IMG/VR virus record: IMGVR_UViG_3300049489_000295
Location: 1 to 35,783 of that record
Strand: one strand, 5' to 3'
DNA length: 35,783 bases
Source of the DNA: a virus
This document shows positions 15,368 through 23,008 of the stretch, one piece after another; position 1 is the first letter of the stretch, and each line of letters begins with the position of its first letter. Made by a program: the position numbers and the translations under genes. The notes beneath the pieces are model-generated. The model searched no databases and was not told the origin of the DNA. It saw nothing but the letters and a program-made list of their open reading frames with translations.

Positions 15368-17005
15368 GTGTCTGCCCCAAACCAGATGTCCAGCCTCGCC
15401 TCGACCATCTACGACCAGAAGTACCGCAAGCCTGGCGAGGTCTGGTTTGACCAGGGACCAGGGTCCGTCTCGACTCCTCGGCGCGTGGTCGAGGAGGTCA
15501 TGGGGCCGTACTTCCCCGGGCTAGTAGAGGAGATGGTCGGCTACATCAGCGACCGAAAGTTCATGCCTGGAGGCCGCTACCTGTACGCCACGGGGGAGAA
15601 GTTCCACCAGACCCAGAACTGTCTCCTGATGGACGTCGAGGACAGCCGCGAGTCGTGGGCCAACTTGATGGAGCGCGCCACCAACGGACTGATGACCGGC
15701 GCCGGGATCGGTGTCGTCTACTCGAAGTTGCGCGAGCGGGGCGCGCTGGTCAAGGGCATGGGTGGCACCTCCACCGGTCCTACCGCACTCATGCAGATGG
15801 TCAACGAGGCTGGACGCCACATCATGCAGGGGGGTAGTCGACGCGCCGCGATCTGGGCGGGGCTGCACTGGAACCACCCGGACGTCTTCGAGTTCATCGC
15901 GCTGAAGGACTGGAGCGACGACATCAAGGCCATGAAGGCGAAGGACTTCAACTTCCCGGCACCGATGGATGGCACCAACATCAGCGTCATCCTGGACGAC
16001 GAGTTCTTCGCAGCGTACAACGACGAGAACTCACACCAGCATCACTGGGCGCACAAGGTCTACTGGGACGTCGTGGAGCACATGCTTCATACCGGAGAGC
16101 CCGGCTTCTCGATCGACGTCGGAGGCAACGCGGGCGAGCACCTCCGCAACGCCTGCACCGAGGTCACGAGCCGCGACAACAACGACATCTGCAACCTCGG
16201 GTCGATCAACATGTCCCGGGTCGAGAGCCGCGACGAGATGGAGCGCATCACGAAGGTCGCCACGGCCTTCCTCCTGTGCGGAACCCTGTACTCGAAGGTC
16301 CCGTACCAGGAGGTCGCCGACGTCCGCGCGCAGAACCGCAGGCTCGGGCTCGGCCTCATGGGCATCAGCGAGTGGCTCGCAGAAAGGTCACTCCCCTACG
16401 CCCCGAACGACGAACTGGGACAGTGGCTTGACGCGTACGCGATGAGCGGCTTCTACGCCGACGAGTACGCCGACCTGCTCGGAGTCTCCCGGCCGATCAA
16501 GACCCGCGCGATCGCCCCGACCGGCACGATCGGGATCCTGGCCGAGACGACGACCGGAATCGAGCCGATGTTCGCGAAGGCGTACAAGCGCCGGTACCTG
16601 AAGGGCAGCGACTGGCACTTCCAGTACGTCGTGGACTCCTCAGCCAAGAGGCTCGTAGACAAGGGCGTCGACCCGGACCGGATCGAGGACGCCTACGACC
16701 TGGCCAAGGACCCGGCTCGTCGGCTGGAGTTCCAGGCGTGGGTGCAGCAGTGGGTCGACCACGGGATCTCTTCGACACTGAACCTCCCGGCCAAGGAGGA
16801 GCAGGCGTTCTCGACCCTGGAGTTCGGCAACATCCTCATGCAGTACCTGCCCCGGCTCCGTGGAGTCACCGTCTACCCGGACGGCGCCCGTGGCGGACAG
16901 CCCCTCACCCCGGTCTCGTACAGCGAGGCGGCTGGCTGGGAGGGCTACGAGTACGCCGAGGTCGGCAACGAGTTGTCCTGCGTCTCCGGGGTCTGCGGAA
17001 TCTGA
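15368..17005 (+). CDS. ribonucleotide reductase, class II-like (adenosylcobalamin-type)
   Basis: The 545-residue protein has the Asn261-x-Cys263-x-Glu265 active-site motif, the partner cysteines Cys85 and Cys275, and Pro-Thr-Gly-Thr-Ile-Gly (384-389). A C-terminal redox pair Cys538-x4-Cys543 re-reduces the active site. It makes deoxynucleotides for phage DNA. No small subunit gene (NrdB) is in the window, and the single-gene layout with this motif set points to the B12-dependent class II. It lacks an ATP-cone domain and is short for the family. The start is GTG 15368 with AGGAG at 15355-15359. CTTCATACC lies at 16085-16093. Confidence 0.85.
   Translation: MSAPNQMSSLASTIYDQKYRKPGEVWFDQGPGSVSTPRRVVEEVMGPYFPGLVEEMVGYISDRKFMPGGRYLYATGEKFHQTQNCLLMDVEDSRESWANLMERATNGLMTGAGIGVVYSKLRERGALVKGMGGTSTGPTALMQMVNEAGRHIMQGGSRRAAIWAGLHWNHPDVFEFIALKDWSDDIKAMKAKDFNFPAPMDGTNISVILDDEFFAAYNDENSHQHHWAHKVYWDVVEHMLHTGEPGFSIDVGGNAGEHLRNACTEVTSRDNNDICNLGSINMSRVESRDEMERITKVATAFLLCGTLYSKVPYQEVADVRAQNRRLGLGLMGISEWLAERSLPYAPNDELGQWLDAYAMSGFYADEYADLLGVSRPIKTRAIAPTGTIGILAETTTGIEPMFAKAYKRRYLKGSDWHFQYVVDSSAKRLVDKGVDPDRIEDAYDLAKDPARRLEFQAWVQQWVDHGISSTLNLPAKEEQAFSTLEFGNILMQYLPRLRGVTVYPDGARGGQPLTPVSYSEAAGWEGYEYAEVGNELSCVSGVCGI
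16085..16093 (+). repeat. CTTCATACC word, copy 5
   Basis: Exact copy in phase as Leu-His-Thr (residues 240-242 of the reductase), preceding GGAGAG. Confidence 0.85.
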
Positions 17006-17031
17006 CCCCGAGGTAGCAACTAGGTGCGCTG

Positions 17032-17089
17032 GCCCTCCACGCGAATCGTTTCTAAGATGCCATTCACAGAACCGATTCGCGTGGAGGGC
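17032..17089 (+). promoter_or_regulatory. 17-bp perfect inverted repeat covering the recA ribosome-binding site
   Basis: GCCCTCCACGCGAATCG (17032-17048) is the exact reverse complement of CGATTCGCGTGGAGGGC (17073-17089); three more bases pair inside after one mismatch. The 3' arm contains GGAGGG (17083-17088), the ribosome-binding site of recA (ATG 17092), so the hairpin would hide it in any read-through transcript. A -10-like TAAGAT (17053-17058) lies between the arms. A transcript starting there would lack the 5' arm and leave the site open. Confidence 0.7.
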
Positions 17090-17091
17090 AG

Positions 17092-18237
17092 ATGCCTGTC
17101 AATGACGAAGCCCGGGCCCTCATGGCCCAGGTCATCAAGGAGCACGGCGAGGGCGCCATCGTCCTCGGCTCGGAGATGGTCGTAGCCGACCGCTTCACCA
17201 CCGGCTCGCTCTCCCTGGACATCGCCCTCGGAGGCGGCTGGCCCGCCAACCACTGGATCGAGGTCATCGGCGAGGAGAGCCACGGCAAGACGGCTATCGT
17301 CCTGAAGACGATCGCCGCCAACCAGGCCCGCGACCCTGAGTTCACGACCATGTGGCTTGCCGCCGAGCACTACGACACCGACCAGGCCGCCGCACTCGGC
17401 GTAGACAACGACCGCGTGCTGGTCGTGTCCACCCAGGCGATGGAGTACGCGTACGAGACGATCCTGAAGTTCGCGGAGTCCCGGGCGGTCGACTGCATCG
17501 TGCTCGACTCGTACCCGGCGCTCATCGCTGACGACGAGGCCGAGAAGGACATGGACGAGGCCGTCGTAGCCGTCGGCGCCCGACTCACGGGCAAGTTCTT
17601 CCGAAAGGCCGGAGCGGTCACCAAGCGGGACATGAAGGGCCAGGAGCGACCGTTCCTCGGAATCATCATCAACCAGTACCGCGACATGATCGGCGGCTTC
17701 AGCCCGCAGGGGACACCAAAGACGACTCCGGGTGGCAAGGCCAAGAACTACGCGTTCTACGTCCGCGTCGAGGTCCGCCGCGCAGAGTGGATCGATGAGG
17801 CCCGGCCGGGCAAGGGCAAGACGCGCGTCGGCCAGGTCATCAAGGTCAAGACGATCAAGAACAAGAGCGCGGCGCCGCAGCAGATCGCCAGCGTCGACTT
17901 CTACTTCCGAGACGCCCCGGTGATGGGTTTCACCCGAGGTGACTACGACGTCGCCAAGGAGATCCAGACGATGGGTGTCCTCTACGACGTCATCAAGCGC
18001 TCGGGCGCGTACTTCTACGTCGGGGACAAGACCAACCCGACGCATCGATGGCGCGGCAAGGAAGCGATGCTCGGTGGGATCCGCGAGGACCTCGGGCTCC
18101 AAGAGGACCTGAAGGCGGAGATCCTCGACCGGGCGCGCAGACCTGACGCGATCATCGTCACCGAGGAGGACATGGATGCCGCCGCCACGGTCGGCACCAA
18201 GACAGTGACCTCGCTTCATACCGAGGCGGCGTCATGA
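17092..18237 (+). CDS. recA: RecA-like recombinase
   Basis: The 381-residue protein has a RecA fold. Walker A is Gly60-Glu-Glu-Ser-His-Gly-Lys-Thr67, and the Walker B strand ends in Val-Leu-Asp-Ser-Tyr-Pro (137-142). A glycine-rich L2-like loop (Ile-Gly-Gly-Phe-Ser-Pro...) lies near 200-215. The usual Pro of Walker A is replaced by Glu. It pairs homologous strands in phage recombination and repair. The start ATG 17092 sits beside a long inverted repeat that can hide its GGAGGG site, so translation may depend on which transcript is made. It ends in an ATGA overlap with a small basic protein. CTTCATACC lies at 18214-18222. Confidence 0.87.
   Translation: MPVNDEARALMAQVIKEHGEGAIVLGSEMVVADRFTTGSLSLDIALGGGWPANHWIEVIGEESHGKTAIVLKTIAANQARDPEFTTMWLAAEHYDTDQAAALGVDNDRVLVVSTQAMEYAYETILKFAESRAVDCIVLDSYPALIADDEAEKDMDEAVVAVGARLTGKFFRKAGAVTKRDMKGQERPFLGIIINQYRDMIGGFSPQGTPKTTPGGKAKNYAFYVRVEVRRAEWIDEARPGKGKTRVGQVIKVKTIKNKSAAPQQIASVDFYFRDAPVMGFTRGDYDVAKEIQTMGVLYDVIKRSGAYFYVGDKTNPTHRWRGKEAMLGGIREDLGLQEDLKAEILDRARRPDAIIVTEEDMDAAATVGTKTVTSLHTEAAS
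18214..18222 (+). repeat. CTTCATACC word, copy 6
   Basis: Exact copy in phase as Leu-His-Thr, five codons before the recA stop. Confidence 0.85.
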
Positions 18238-18413
18238 AGACACGCAACCTCCGGATGAGGCAGCACCGCAAGTACTACCGGAAGACGATCCGGCCGAACT
18301 CCGGCGACAAGATCGCGTGGATGCTCTACTCCCACGAGCGTCTGATCGAGCGAGAAGAGCGCCGACGTCTCCGGCGCGGCGGAAAGCCCCGGCCGTACGA
18401 GAGCGCGCTATGA
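18234..18413 (+). CDS. 59-residue very basic protein
   Basis: ATG 18234 overlaps the recA stop by 4 bases (ATGA) and the frame ends at TGA 18411-18413, overlapping the next start at 18410. The product is rich in Arg and Lys over its whole length, with an Arg-rich C-terminal third, and has no cysteines. No family is recognised. The coupling on both sides makes it a real gene despite its size. A nucleic-acid-binding role is plausible from charge. Confidence 0.7.
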   Translation: MKTRNLRMRQHRKYYRKTIRPNSGDKIAWMLYSHERLIEREERRRLRRGGKPRPYESAL

Positions 18414-18730
18414 GCGCCGGGCACAAGGCCTCCAAGAAGCAGGAGCAGCGGGGAGCCAAGGAGTTCGGCGGCTACACCAATCCACGCTCAGGAGCGGGGG
18501 ACTGGCACAAGAACGACGTCCGCACCGATGACTTCTCGATCGAGTACAAGACGACGACCAAGAGCCAGTACACCCTGAAGTTGGAGGACCTGCTCACCGC
18601 CGACAAGCACGCGCTGCTGGCTGGCCGGGAGATGCTCTTCATCATCGAGATGGGTGGTCGCGAGTTCGTGATCATGAACAAGGACTACCTGCTCCAGGTG
18701 CTCGAAGACCTTCAGGGTGGTGACGCCTGA
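18410..18730 (+). CDS. PDDEXK-type Holliday junction resolvase-like nuclease
   Basis: The 106-residue product starts at ATG 18410 (ATGA overlap). It reads Lys-Lys-Gln-Glu-x-Arg-Gly-Ala-Lys...Ser-Gly-Ala-Gly-Asp-Trp...Lys-Asn-Asp-Val, then Glu45-Tyr-Lys47-Thr-Thr. That is the nuclease core: an N-terminal helix Glu, an Asp near 36, and the Glu-x-Lys strand motif. Many actinobacteriophages carry a small resolvase of this shape. It would cut branched DNA made by RecA. A RuvC-like resolvase is also encoded at 22465, so two enzymes may share this task. Confidence 0.75.
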   Translation: MSAGHKASKKQEQRGAKEFGGYTNPRSGAGDWHKNDVRTDDFSIEYKTTTKSQYTLKLEDLLTADKHALLAGREMLFIIEMGGREFVIMNKDYLLQVLEDLQGGDA

Positions 18731-19044
18731 TGGTCATGAAGTTGCGAACCCCGCAGCCCGACGCTGGGGAGAACGGCGGCAAGTGCGTCGGCTTCCCTGT
18801 CACCCCGGACAATGACCCGTGGTTCGAGGAAGAGGACGAGGCCATTGCAATCTGCAACGGCTGGTCCGACGGTGTCGTGTGCCCGAACCGCCACGAGTGC
18901 CTGATCTTCAGCCTCATCAACAACGAGGCCTTCGGGGTCTGGGGCGGCATGTACGCCGACGATCGCGCGACACTCCGTCGCTTCACGCCGAAGGAGGAGT
19001 GGGTATGGCGTCCGCCAAGCCCGCGCGACGACTCACCCGAGTAA
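18730..19044 (+). CDS. WhiB-family iron-sulfur transcription factor
   Basis: The 104-residue protein has four cysteines, Cys19, Cys42, Cys51 and Cys57, followed by Gly69-Val-Trp-Gly-Gly73, the WhiB signature. Its cysteine spacing is Cys-x8-Cys-x5-Cys, wider than the usual Cys-x2-Cys-x5-Cys. WhiB proteins hold a 4Fe-4S cluster and bind the sigma factor; they are confined to actinobacteria and their phages. It would redirect host or phage transcription. It overlaps the exonuclease start region by 40 bases. The start may be ATG 18730 or ATG 18736. Confidence 0.85.
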   Translation: MVMKLRTPQPDAGENGGKCVGFPVTPDNDPWFEEEDEAIAICNGWSDGVVCPNRHECLIFSLINNEAFGVWGGMYADDRATLRRFTPKEEWVWRPPSPRDDSPE

Positions 19045-20243
19045 GCGGGAAGTTGAAGGGAGTGTCGGAGGCGAAGGCGAGCCCGACACTCCTGCTGAAG
19101 GACATCCAGAAGCACGTCCACGCCAAGGCGATGGCCGACGACCGAGACCAGAAGGTCATCCACCCGTCGGAGATGTGCAAAGACGACTGGTGCCCGAGGC
19201 AGACGTTCCTGCGAATCCGGCACTACCGCCAAGACGACGCCGAGCGTCTGAGCAGTGGCCGGTCGTACTCGTTCCAGTTGCAGAACATCTTCGAGGAGGG
19301 ACACGACGTCCACCGAAAGTACCAGGGCTGGCTTGCCGAGATGGGCCGACTGTACGGGACGTGGGTTGACAAGGTTGACGGCGAGATCCGCCACGGACAC
19401 ACGCTGTCCGCCGAGGACTACGCGACCGGCAACTGGCGCTACAAGGAGGTGCCGCTGTTCAGCGAGAAGTTCCTCATCGGCGGACACGGCGACGGCGCGG
19501 TGATAGACCTGTCCGCGCTCATCGAGGTCAAGACGATCGGCATGGGCACGCTCCGCTTCGAGGAGCCGACCTGGCTCAACCGATTCCTGGTAGAGACCGT
19601 GGACGGCACCAGCATCTACGACCTCGACAAGGCGTGGAAGGAACTGCGGCGGCCCCTGAAGAGCCACATCAAGCAGACGAACATCTACGGCTTCCTGGCC
19701 AAGGAGATGGGGATCCCGATCGACCGGGTCATCTTCATCTACGAGTACAAGGCGAACCAGGGAGTCAAGGAGTACAGCGTCAAGTTCAACCAGGACCTGA
19801 TCCAGGACCTGCTCGACAAGGCGTACGACATCAAGAAGCGGCTCGACAACGACAGCCCGCCGCCGCGCAAGCCCGAGCACACCGGCCCCGAGGCGCGCGT
19901 GTGCAAGGAGTGCCCGTTCTACAAGGAGTGCTGGGATGGCCCGCAGAGTGAAGCAGAGCAGGACGGACGAGACGTCGGAGCAGGGCGACGCAAGCCGAAG
20001 GGCCGCAGCCCGCGCCGAGCGCCTGGGGCTGGACGTGCCGATGAAGCCGAGCCACGGGCTTCCCGATCTTCCCGACGACCTCACCGATCTGACGGACCCG
20101 CAACTGATGAGCCTGTTCAGCCAACTGGTTCGGTGGACGAACTTCCTTGGCGCTCGACTGGCCGCAGCGGAGGTAGACGAGAAGGAGGCAAGCGCCGCAC
20201 TCGACAAGCACAAGGCTCTCGGGGCGCTGGCGAACAAGACTGA
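19005..20243 (+). CDS. Cas4-like PDDEXK exonuclease with long out-of-frame overlap
   Basis: The start ATG 19005 has AAGGAGG at 18991-18997, inside the WhiB gene. The Cas4-like core (residues 1-310) has Cys58, His100, Asp163, Glu174-x-Lys176, Gln224 and the cluster Cys300-x2-Cys303-x5-Cys309. These are the metal-binding and 4Fe-4S ligands of Cas4/AddB-type nucleases. It would resect DNA ends for RecA. After residue 310 the frame stays open for about 102 more residues of Arg/Gly/Ser-rich sequence, while a different gene starts at 19936 in another frame. The true C-terminus may be near 19936 or at 20243. Confidence 0.8.
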   Translation: MASAKPARRLTRVSGKLKGVSEAKASPTLLLKDIQKHVHAKAMADDRDQKVIHPSEMCKDDWCPRQTFLRIRHYRQDDAERLSSGRSYSFQLQNIFEEGHDVHRKYQGWLAEMGRLYGTWVDKVDGEIRHGHTLSAEDYATGNWRYKEVPLFSEKFLIGGHGDGAVIDLSALIEVKTIGMGTLRFEEPTWLNRFLVETVDGTSIYDLDKAWKELRRPLKSHIKQTNIYGFLAKEMGIPIDRVIFIYEYKANQGVKEYSVKFNQDLIQDLLDKAYDIKKRLDNDSPPPRKPEHTGPEARVCKECPFYKECWDGPQSEAEQDGRDVGAGRRKPKGRSPRRAPGAGRADEAEPRASRSSRRPHRSDGPATDEPVQPTGSVDELPWRSTGRSGGRREGGKRRTRQAQGSRGAGEQD

Positions 20244-20457
20244 GACCACGACGGTCACGGCCGCCAAGGCCAAGACGTACGAGGACCCGGAGTTCCTGAA
20301 GACGCAGGAGGCGTACCACGCCGCCTACGCCTTCCGGAAGATGGTGGCGATGATGTTCGACGCAGCCGAGCGCAAGTCGGCCTTGCTGTCCCGAGAACTG
20401 ACGCGGCGCGTGAACCGTGCGGCACGAGAAGGAAGAGACGACCGATGGAATACCTGA
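19936..20457 (+). CDS. helical protein of unknown function overlapping the exonuclease
   Basis: The 173-residue product starts at ATG 19936, inside the exonuclease frame. It has a charged N-terminus, a Leu/Pro/Asp stretch near 38-52 and long amphipathic helices (about 55-90 and 110-170), suggesting a coiled-coil or helical-bundle protein. It looks like a real protein because its composition is balanced, whereas the overlapping frame reads as low-complexity Arg/Gly. Next gene overlaps by 13 bases. No family is recognised. Confidence 0.65.
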   Translation: MARRVKQSRTDETSEQGDASRRAAARAERLGLDVPMKPSHGLPDLPDDLTDLTDPQLMSLFSQLVRWTNFLGARLAAAEVDEKEASAALDKHKALGALANKTETTTVTAAKAKTYEDPEFLKTQEAYHAAYAFRKMVAMMFDAAERKSALLSRELTRRVNRAAREGRDDRWNT

Positions 20458-20810
20458 TCGCAGCACTCATGGCCCTGGTGGCCTTCTTGGTCATCCGGCT
20501 GGCCATGGAAAGCAACCGGGTTCACCGCCTGGAGCGTGTGAACCGTGACCTGGAAGCGCGCGCCGCAACGGCGGACGCAACCGCGCGGCGCGTCGCCCTT
20601 GCGGTAGCCCCGCTAGTCGAGAAGACTGACTGGATGACCGGACGGTGGGGCGGGAAGTTCCAGCAACTTGTAGCGATGGAGAACGCCCGCAACGCCAAGG
20701 TCGACGTCGTACGAGGGCACCTGATGAACCTTCCTGAGGTCCGCGAGATCGGATTCGCGAACCTACTGGCAGGCTCCCTCACCGAAGCAGCAGAGGAGAT
20801 CTGGGGATGA
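20445..20810 (+). CDS. small N-terminally anchored membrane protein
   Basis: The 121-residue protein begins with a hydrophobic helix (residues 3-19, Tyr-Leu-Ile-Ala-Ala-Leu-Met-Ala-Leu-Val-Ala-Phe-Leu-Val-Ile). A charged coiled-coil-like stretch (24-50) and a soluble helical domain follow. It starts at ATG 20445, overlapping the previous gene. A bitopic membrane protein is the likely topology. No family is recognised; its place among replication genes is odd for a lysis protein, so membrane attachment of the replication machinery is one possible idea. Confidence 0.65.
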   Translation: MEYLIAALMALVAFLVIRLAMESNRVHRLERVNRDLEARAATADATARRVALAVAPLVEKTDWMTGRWGGKFQQLVAMENARNAKVDVVRGHLMNLPEVREIGFANLLAGSLTEAAEEIWG

Positions 20811-21187
20811 CCCGCCACTGGATCGCACGAGCCAGCACCAACCCGTTCAGCGACATCCTGAACCGCGAGGGTCCGATGGTGGACCTCCTGGTCGGCCAGT
20901 ACTACCACTGGCAGGGCACCGAGCGGTTCGACGCCGTGAAGGAGATCACCGCCGATGGAGTGACCCTTCATACCGAGGAGGTGCAGGAGGGCGTCGGAGT
21001 GCAGTCCGGCCCGATCCGGCTCCCGCTCGCGCTGGCGGAGAAGTTGCATGAGGCGCTCAACTCCTACTTCCAGCAGCCCGCCCCGCCGAGCGTGGATGCG
21101 TTGCAGGAGGCTCTCGCTGTAGAGCGCGCCCGGGTCGACAAGGTGATGGACAACCTCCTTATCATCGTCAACCAGGAGATGCCGTGA
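20807..21187 (+). CDS. protein of unknown function upstream of thyX
   Basis: The 126-residue product starts at ATG 20807 (ATGA overlap) and ends in a GTGA overlap with thyX. It combines a beta-rich part (about 28-70, Val-Gly-Gln-Tyr-Tyr-His-Trp...) with a C-terminal helix (95-120). CTTCATACC lies at 20966-20974. No family is recognised. Tight coupling to thyX suggests a link to nucleotide metabolism, which is only inference. Confidence 0.65.
   Translation: MTRHWIARASTNPFSDILNREGPMVDLLVGQYYHWQGTERFDAVKEITADGVTLHTEEVQEGVGVQSGPIRLPLALAEKLHEALNSYFQQPAPPSVDALQEALAVERARVDKVMDNLLIIVNQEMP
20966..20974 (+). repeat. CTTCATACC word, copy 7
   Basis: Exact copy in phase as Leu-His-Thr, followed by GAGGAGGTG. 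Confidence 0.85.
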
Positions 21188-21891
21188 CTGAGATGATCTT
21201 CCGCTCCGACATCCCGGTCGAACTGGTCGACATCCACGGCGACGACCTGAAGGTCGCGCACGCCGCTTGGGTCTCCACTCTCGGCGAGCGATCCGAGGAG
21301 GGTGAGCCCGGGCGGGTCGAGGGGCTCATCAACTTCCTCATGCAGGGACGCCACGGCTCCCCGTTCGAGCACTGCACTATGACCTGGCGCGTCCGTGCCC
21401 CGATCTTCGTGTGGCGCGAGCACCACCGGCACCGCATCGCTTCGTACAACGAGGAGTCGGGCCGGTACAAGCAACTGGAGCCTGAGTTCTACCTCCCGGG
21501 GACGGAGCGCAACCTCGTGCAGACCGGCAAGCCGGGCGCCTACGTCTTCGAGCCCGGCACTGACGCGCAACTGGCTGAGGTCCGCGCGCAGATCGAGTGG
21601 GCGAACGAGACCGCCTACGAGGCGTACGAGAGGCTCCTGGGTCACGGCATCGCCAAGGAGGTCGCGAGGATGTGCCTGCCGGTCAACATCTTCTCGACCT
21701 GCTACGTGACCATGAACCTCCGCGCGCTGATGAACTTCCTCAGCCTCCGCACCAAGGCCGAGGAGTCGCACTTCCCGTCGTTCCCGCAGCGGGAGATCGA
21801 GATGGTCGCCGAGCAGTACGAGGCCGACTTTGCCGAGCACTTCCCGATCGTCCACGCAGCATTCATCGCCAACGGAAGGGTTGCCCCGTGA
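21184..21891 (+). CDS. thyX: FAD-dependent thymidylate synthase ThyX
   Basis: The 235-residue enzyme carries the ThyX signature Arg82-His-Arg-x2-Ser87...Arg94-Tyr95 (written RHRIASYNEESGRY in the 82-95 interval). It converts dUMP to dTMP with methylenetetrahydrofolate and reduced FAD, supplying thymidylate for phage DNA. The start is GTG 21184, overlapping the upstream stop, and it overlaps the kinase gene by GTGA. Length and motif are normal for the family. Confidence 0.92.
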   Translation: MTEMIFRSDIPVELVDIHGDDLKVAHAAWVSTLGERSEEGEPGRVEGLINFLMQGRHGSPFEHCTMTWRVRAPIFVWREHHRHRIASYNEESGRYKQLEPEFYLPGTERNLVQTGKPGAYVFEPGTDAQLAEVRAQIEWANETAYEAYERLLGHGIAKEVARMCLPVNIFSTCYVTMNLRALMNFLSLRTKAEESHFPSFPQREIEMVAEQYEADFAEHFPIVHAAFIANGRVAP

Positions 21892-22463
21892 CCACCGAAC
21901 TGCCCCGCGTCATTGGCCTGCACGGCTACGCCCGGTCGGGCAAGGACACCGTCTTCGGCTTCCTGGCCGAGTACGGCTACCGGAGGCTCGCGTTCGCCGA
22001 CGTGCTCCGGCTCGCCTGCTACCGGCTCAACCCGATCATCGGGGCCCGCATCACGGGCGGGGAGTTTCGGCTCCAGGAACTGGTCGACCAGGAGGGCTGG
22101 GACGACGCCAAGAGTCATCCGGAGGTCCGCCGCATGCTCCAGGTGATGGGCACCGAGGTCGGCCGCGAACTGATCCGCGACAGCGTCTGGGTCGACATCG
22201 TCCTCGACCAGATCAAGGCCGAGCCCGAGGAGCGCTTCGCGATCACCGACGTCCGGTTCCCGAACGAGTTGGTCGCGCTCCGCGAGAACTTCCCGAGCGG
22301 GGAGTTGTGGAAGGTGAATCGCCCGGGAGTCGGTCCGGTCAACGCGCACGTCTCCGACGCCGGGCTGGCCGACGAGTTGTTCGACGTCATCGTGGAGAAC
22401 GACGGCACGCTGGAGGACCTCCGGCTTCATACCTTCGAGGCGCTGAAGGTGCGGGTGTCGTGA
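21888..22463 (+). CDS. deoxynucleoside monophosphate kinase (T4 gp1-like)
   Basis: The 191-residue kinase starts at GTG 21888 (GTGA overlap with thyX). It has a P-loop Gly13-Tyr-Ala-Arg-Ser17-Gly-Lys19-Asp-Thr21 and a late Thr-Asp-Val-Arg-Phe-Pro-Asn-Glu motif (about 119-126), typical of phage dNMP kinases that phosphorylate dNMPs to dNDPs. Next to thyX it completes the route from dUMP to dTDP. An earlier in-frame start is a shadow inside thyX. CTTCATACC lies at 22425-22433. Confidence 0.85.
   Translation: MTTELPRVIGLHGYARSGKDTVFGFLAEYGYRRLAFADVLRLACYRLNPIIGARITGGEFRLQELVDQEGWDDAKSHPEVRRMLQVMGTEVGRELIRDSVWVDIVLDQIKAEPEERFAITDVRFPNELVALRENFPSGELWKVNRPGVGPVNAHVSDAGLADELFDVIVENDGTLEDLRLHTFEALKVRVS
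22425..22433 (+). repeat. CTTCATACC word, copy 8
   Basis: Exact copy in phase as Leu-His-Thr, ten codons before the kinase stop. Confidence 0.85.
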
Positions 22464-22464
22464 G

Positions 22465-22998
22465 ATGCGCGACGCCTACATGGGCATCGACCAGTCCTAC
22501 TCCGGGTTCTCGATCGTCTTCTGGGATCCCGACCTCCTGAACTACACCGCGTGGTCACGGGCTTTCAGCAAGAAGGAGCACGGGGCCGGGGTCGAGCGGC
22601 TTGTCGCCATCGACGCCTGGTTCCGGTCGGTGCTGAGCACCCACATCGTGGACTTCGAGACCTCGATCCTCGGAGTCTGCATGGAGGGCTACTCCATGGG
22701 CGCCAAGAACGGCCGCGAGCAGGCCGGGGAACTGGGAGCCGTGGTCAAGGTGGCGCTGCACGACACCGGGCTCTCCCCGACGATCGTGCCCCCGACCTCG
22801 CTGAAGAAGTTCACGACCGGCAAGGGGAACGCGGCCAAGAACGAGATGCTCCTCGGGGTCTACAAGAAGTGGGGATTCGAGTTCTCCGACGACAACGAGG
22901 CTGACGCGTTCGCACTGTCCCGGCTGGCTGAAGCAATCGACCGTGGGGCCACGACGAGGTATGAAGAGGAGGTCATCGCCCGTCTCAGTGACTCCTAA
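22465..22998 (+). CDS. RuvC-like Holliday junction resolvase
   Basis: The 177-residue protein has an RNase H-like fold with acidic residues in RuvC positions: Asp9 in Gly-Ile-Asp-Gln-Ser-Tyr-Ser-Gly, Glu74 in Met-Glu-Gly-Tyr-Ser-Met-Gly, and Asp142-Asp143-Asn-Glu-Ala-Asp147 near the C-terminus. It would resolve recombination junctions. It begins one base after the kinase stop. The word CTTCATACC appears here in reverse complement (22958-22966), where it reads Arg-Tyr-Glu-Glu with rare codons. Confidence 0.85.
   Translation: MRDAYMGIDQSYSGFSIVFWDPDLLNYTAWSRAFSKKEHGAGVERLVAIDAWFRSVLSTHIVDFETSILGVCMEGYSMGAKNGREQAGELGAVVKVALHDTGLSPTIVPPTSLKKFTTGKGNAAKNEMLLGVYKKWGFEFSDDNEADAFALSRLAEAIDRGATTRYEEEVIARLSDS
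22958..22966 (-). repeat. CTTCATACC word, reverse-strand copy
   Basis: GGTATGAAG on the + strand is the only reverse-complement copy found in the window. It lies 525 bases downstream of copy 8. Confidence 0.8.
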
Positions 22999-23008
22999 GA
23001 TCGGTTCC

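Noticed and set aside
17020-18219. Reverse-strand open frame of 399 codons
   Set aside because: Shadow of recA, with the same GC-driven pattern.
18672-20273. Reverse-strand open frame of 533 codons
   Set aside because: Shadow of the WhiB, Cas4-like and following genes. It has no start signal and no recognisable domain.
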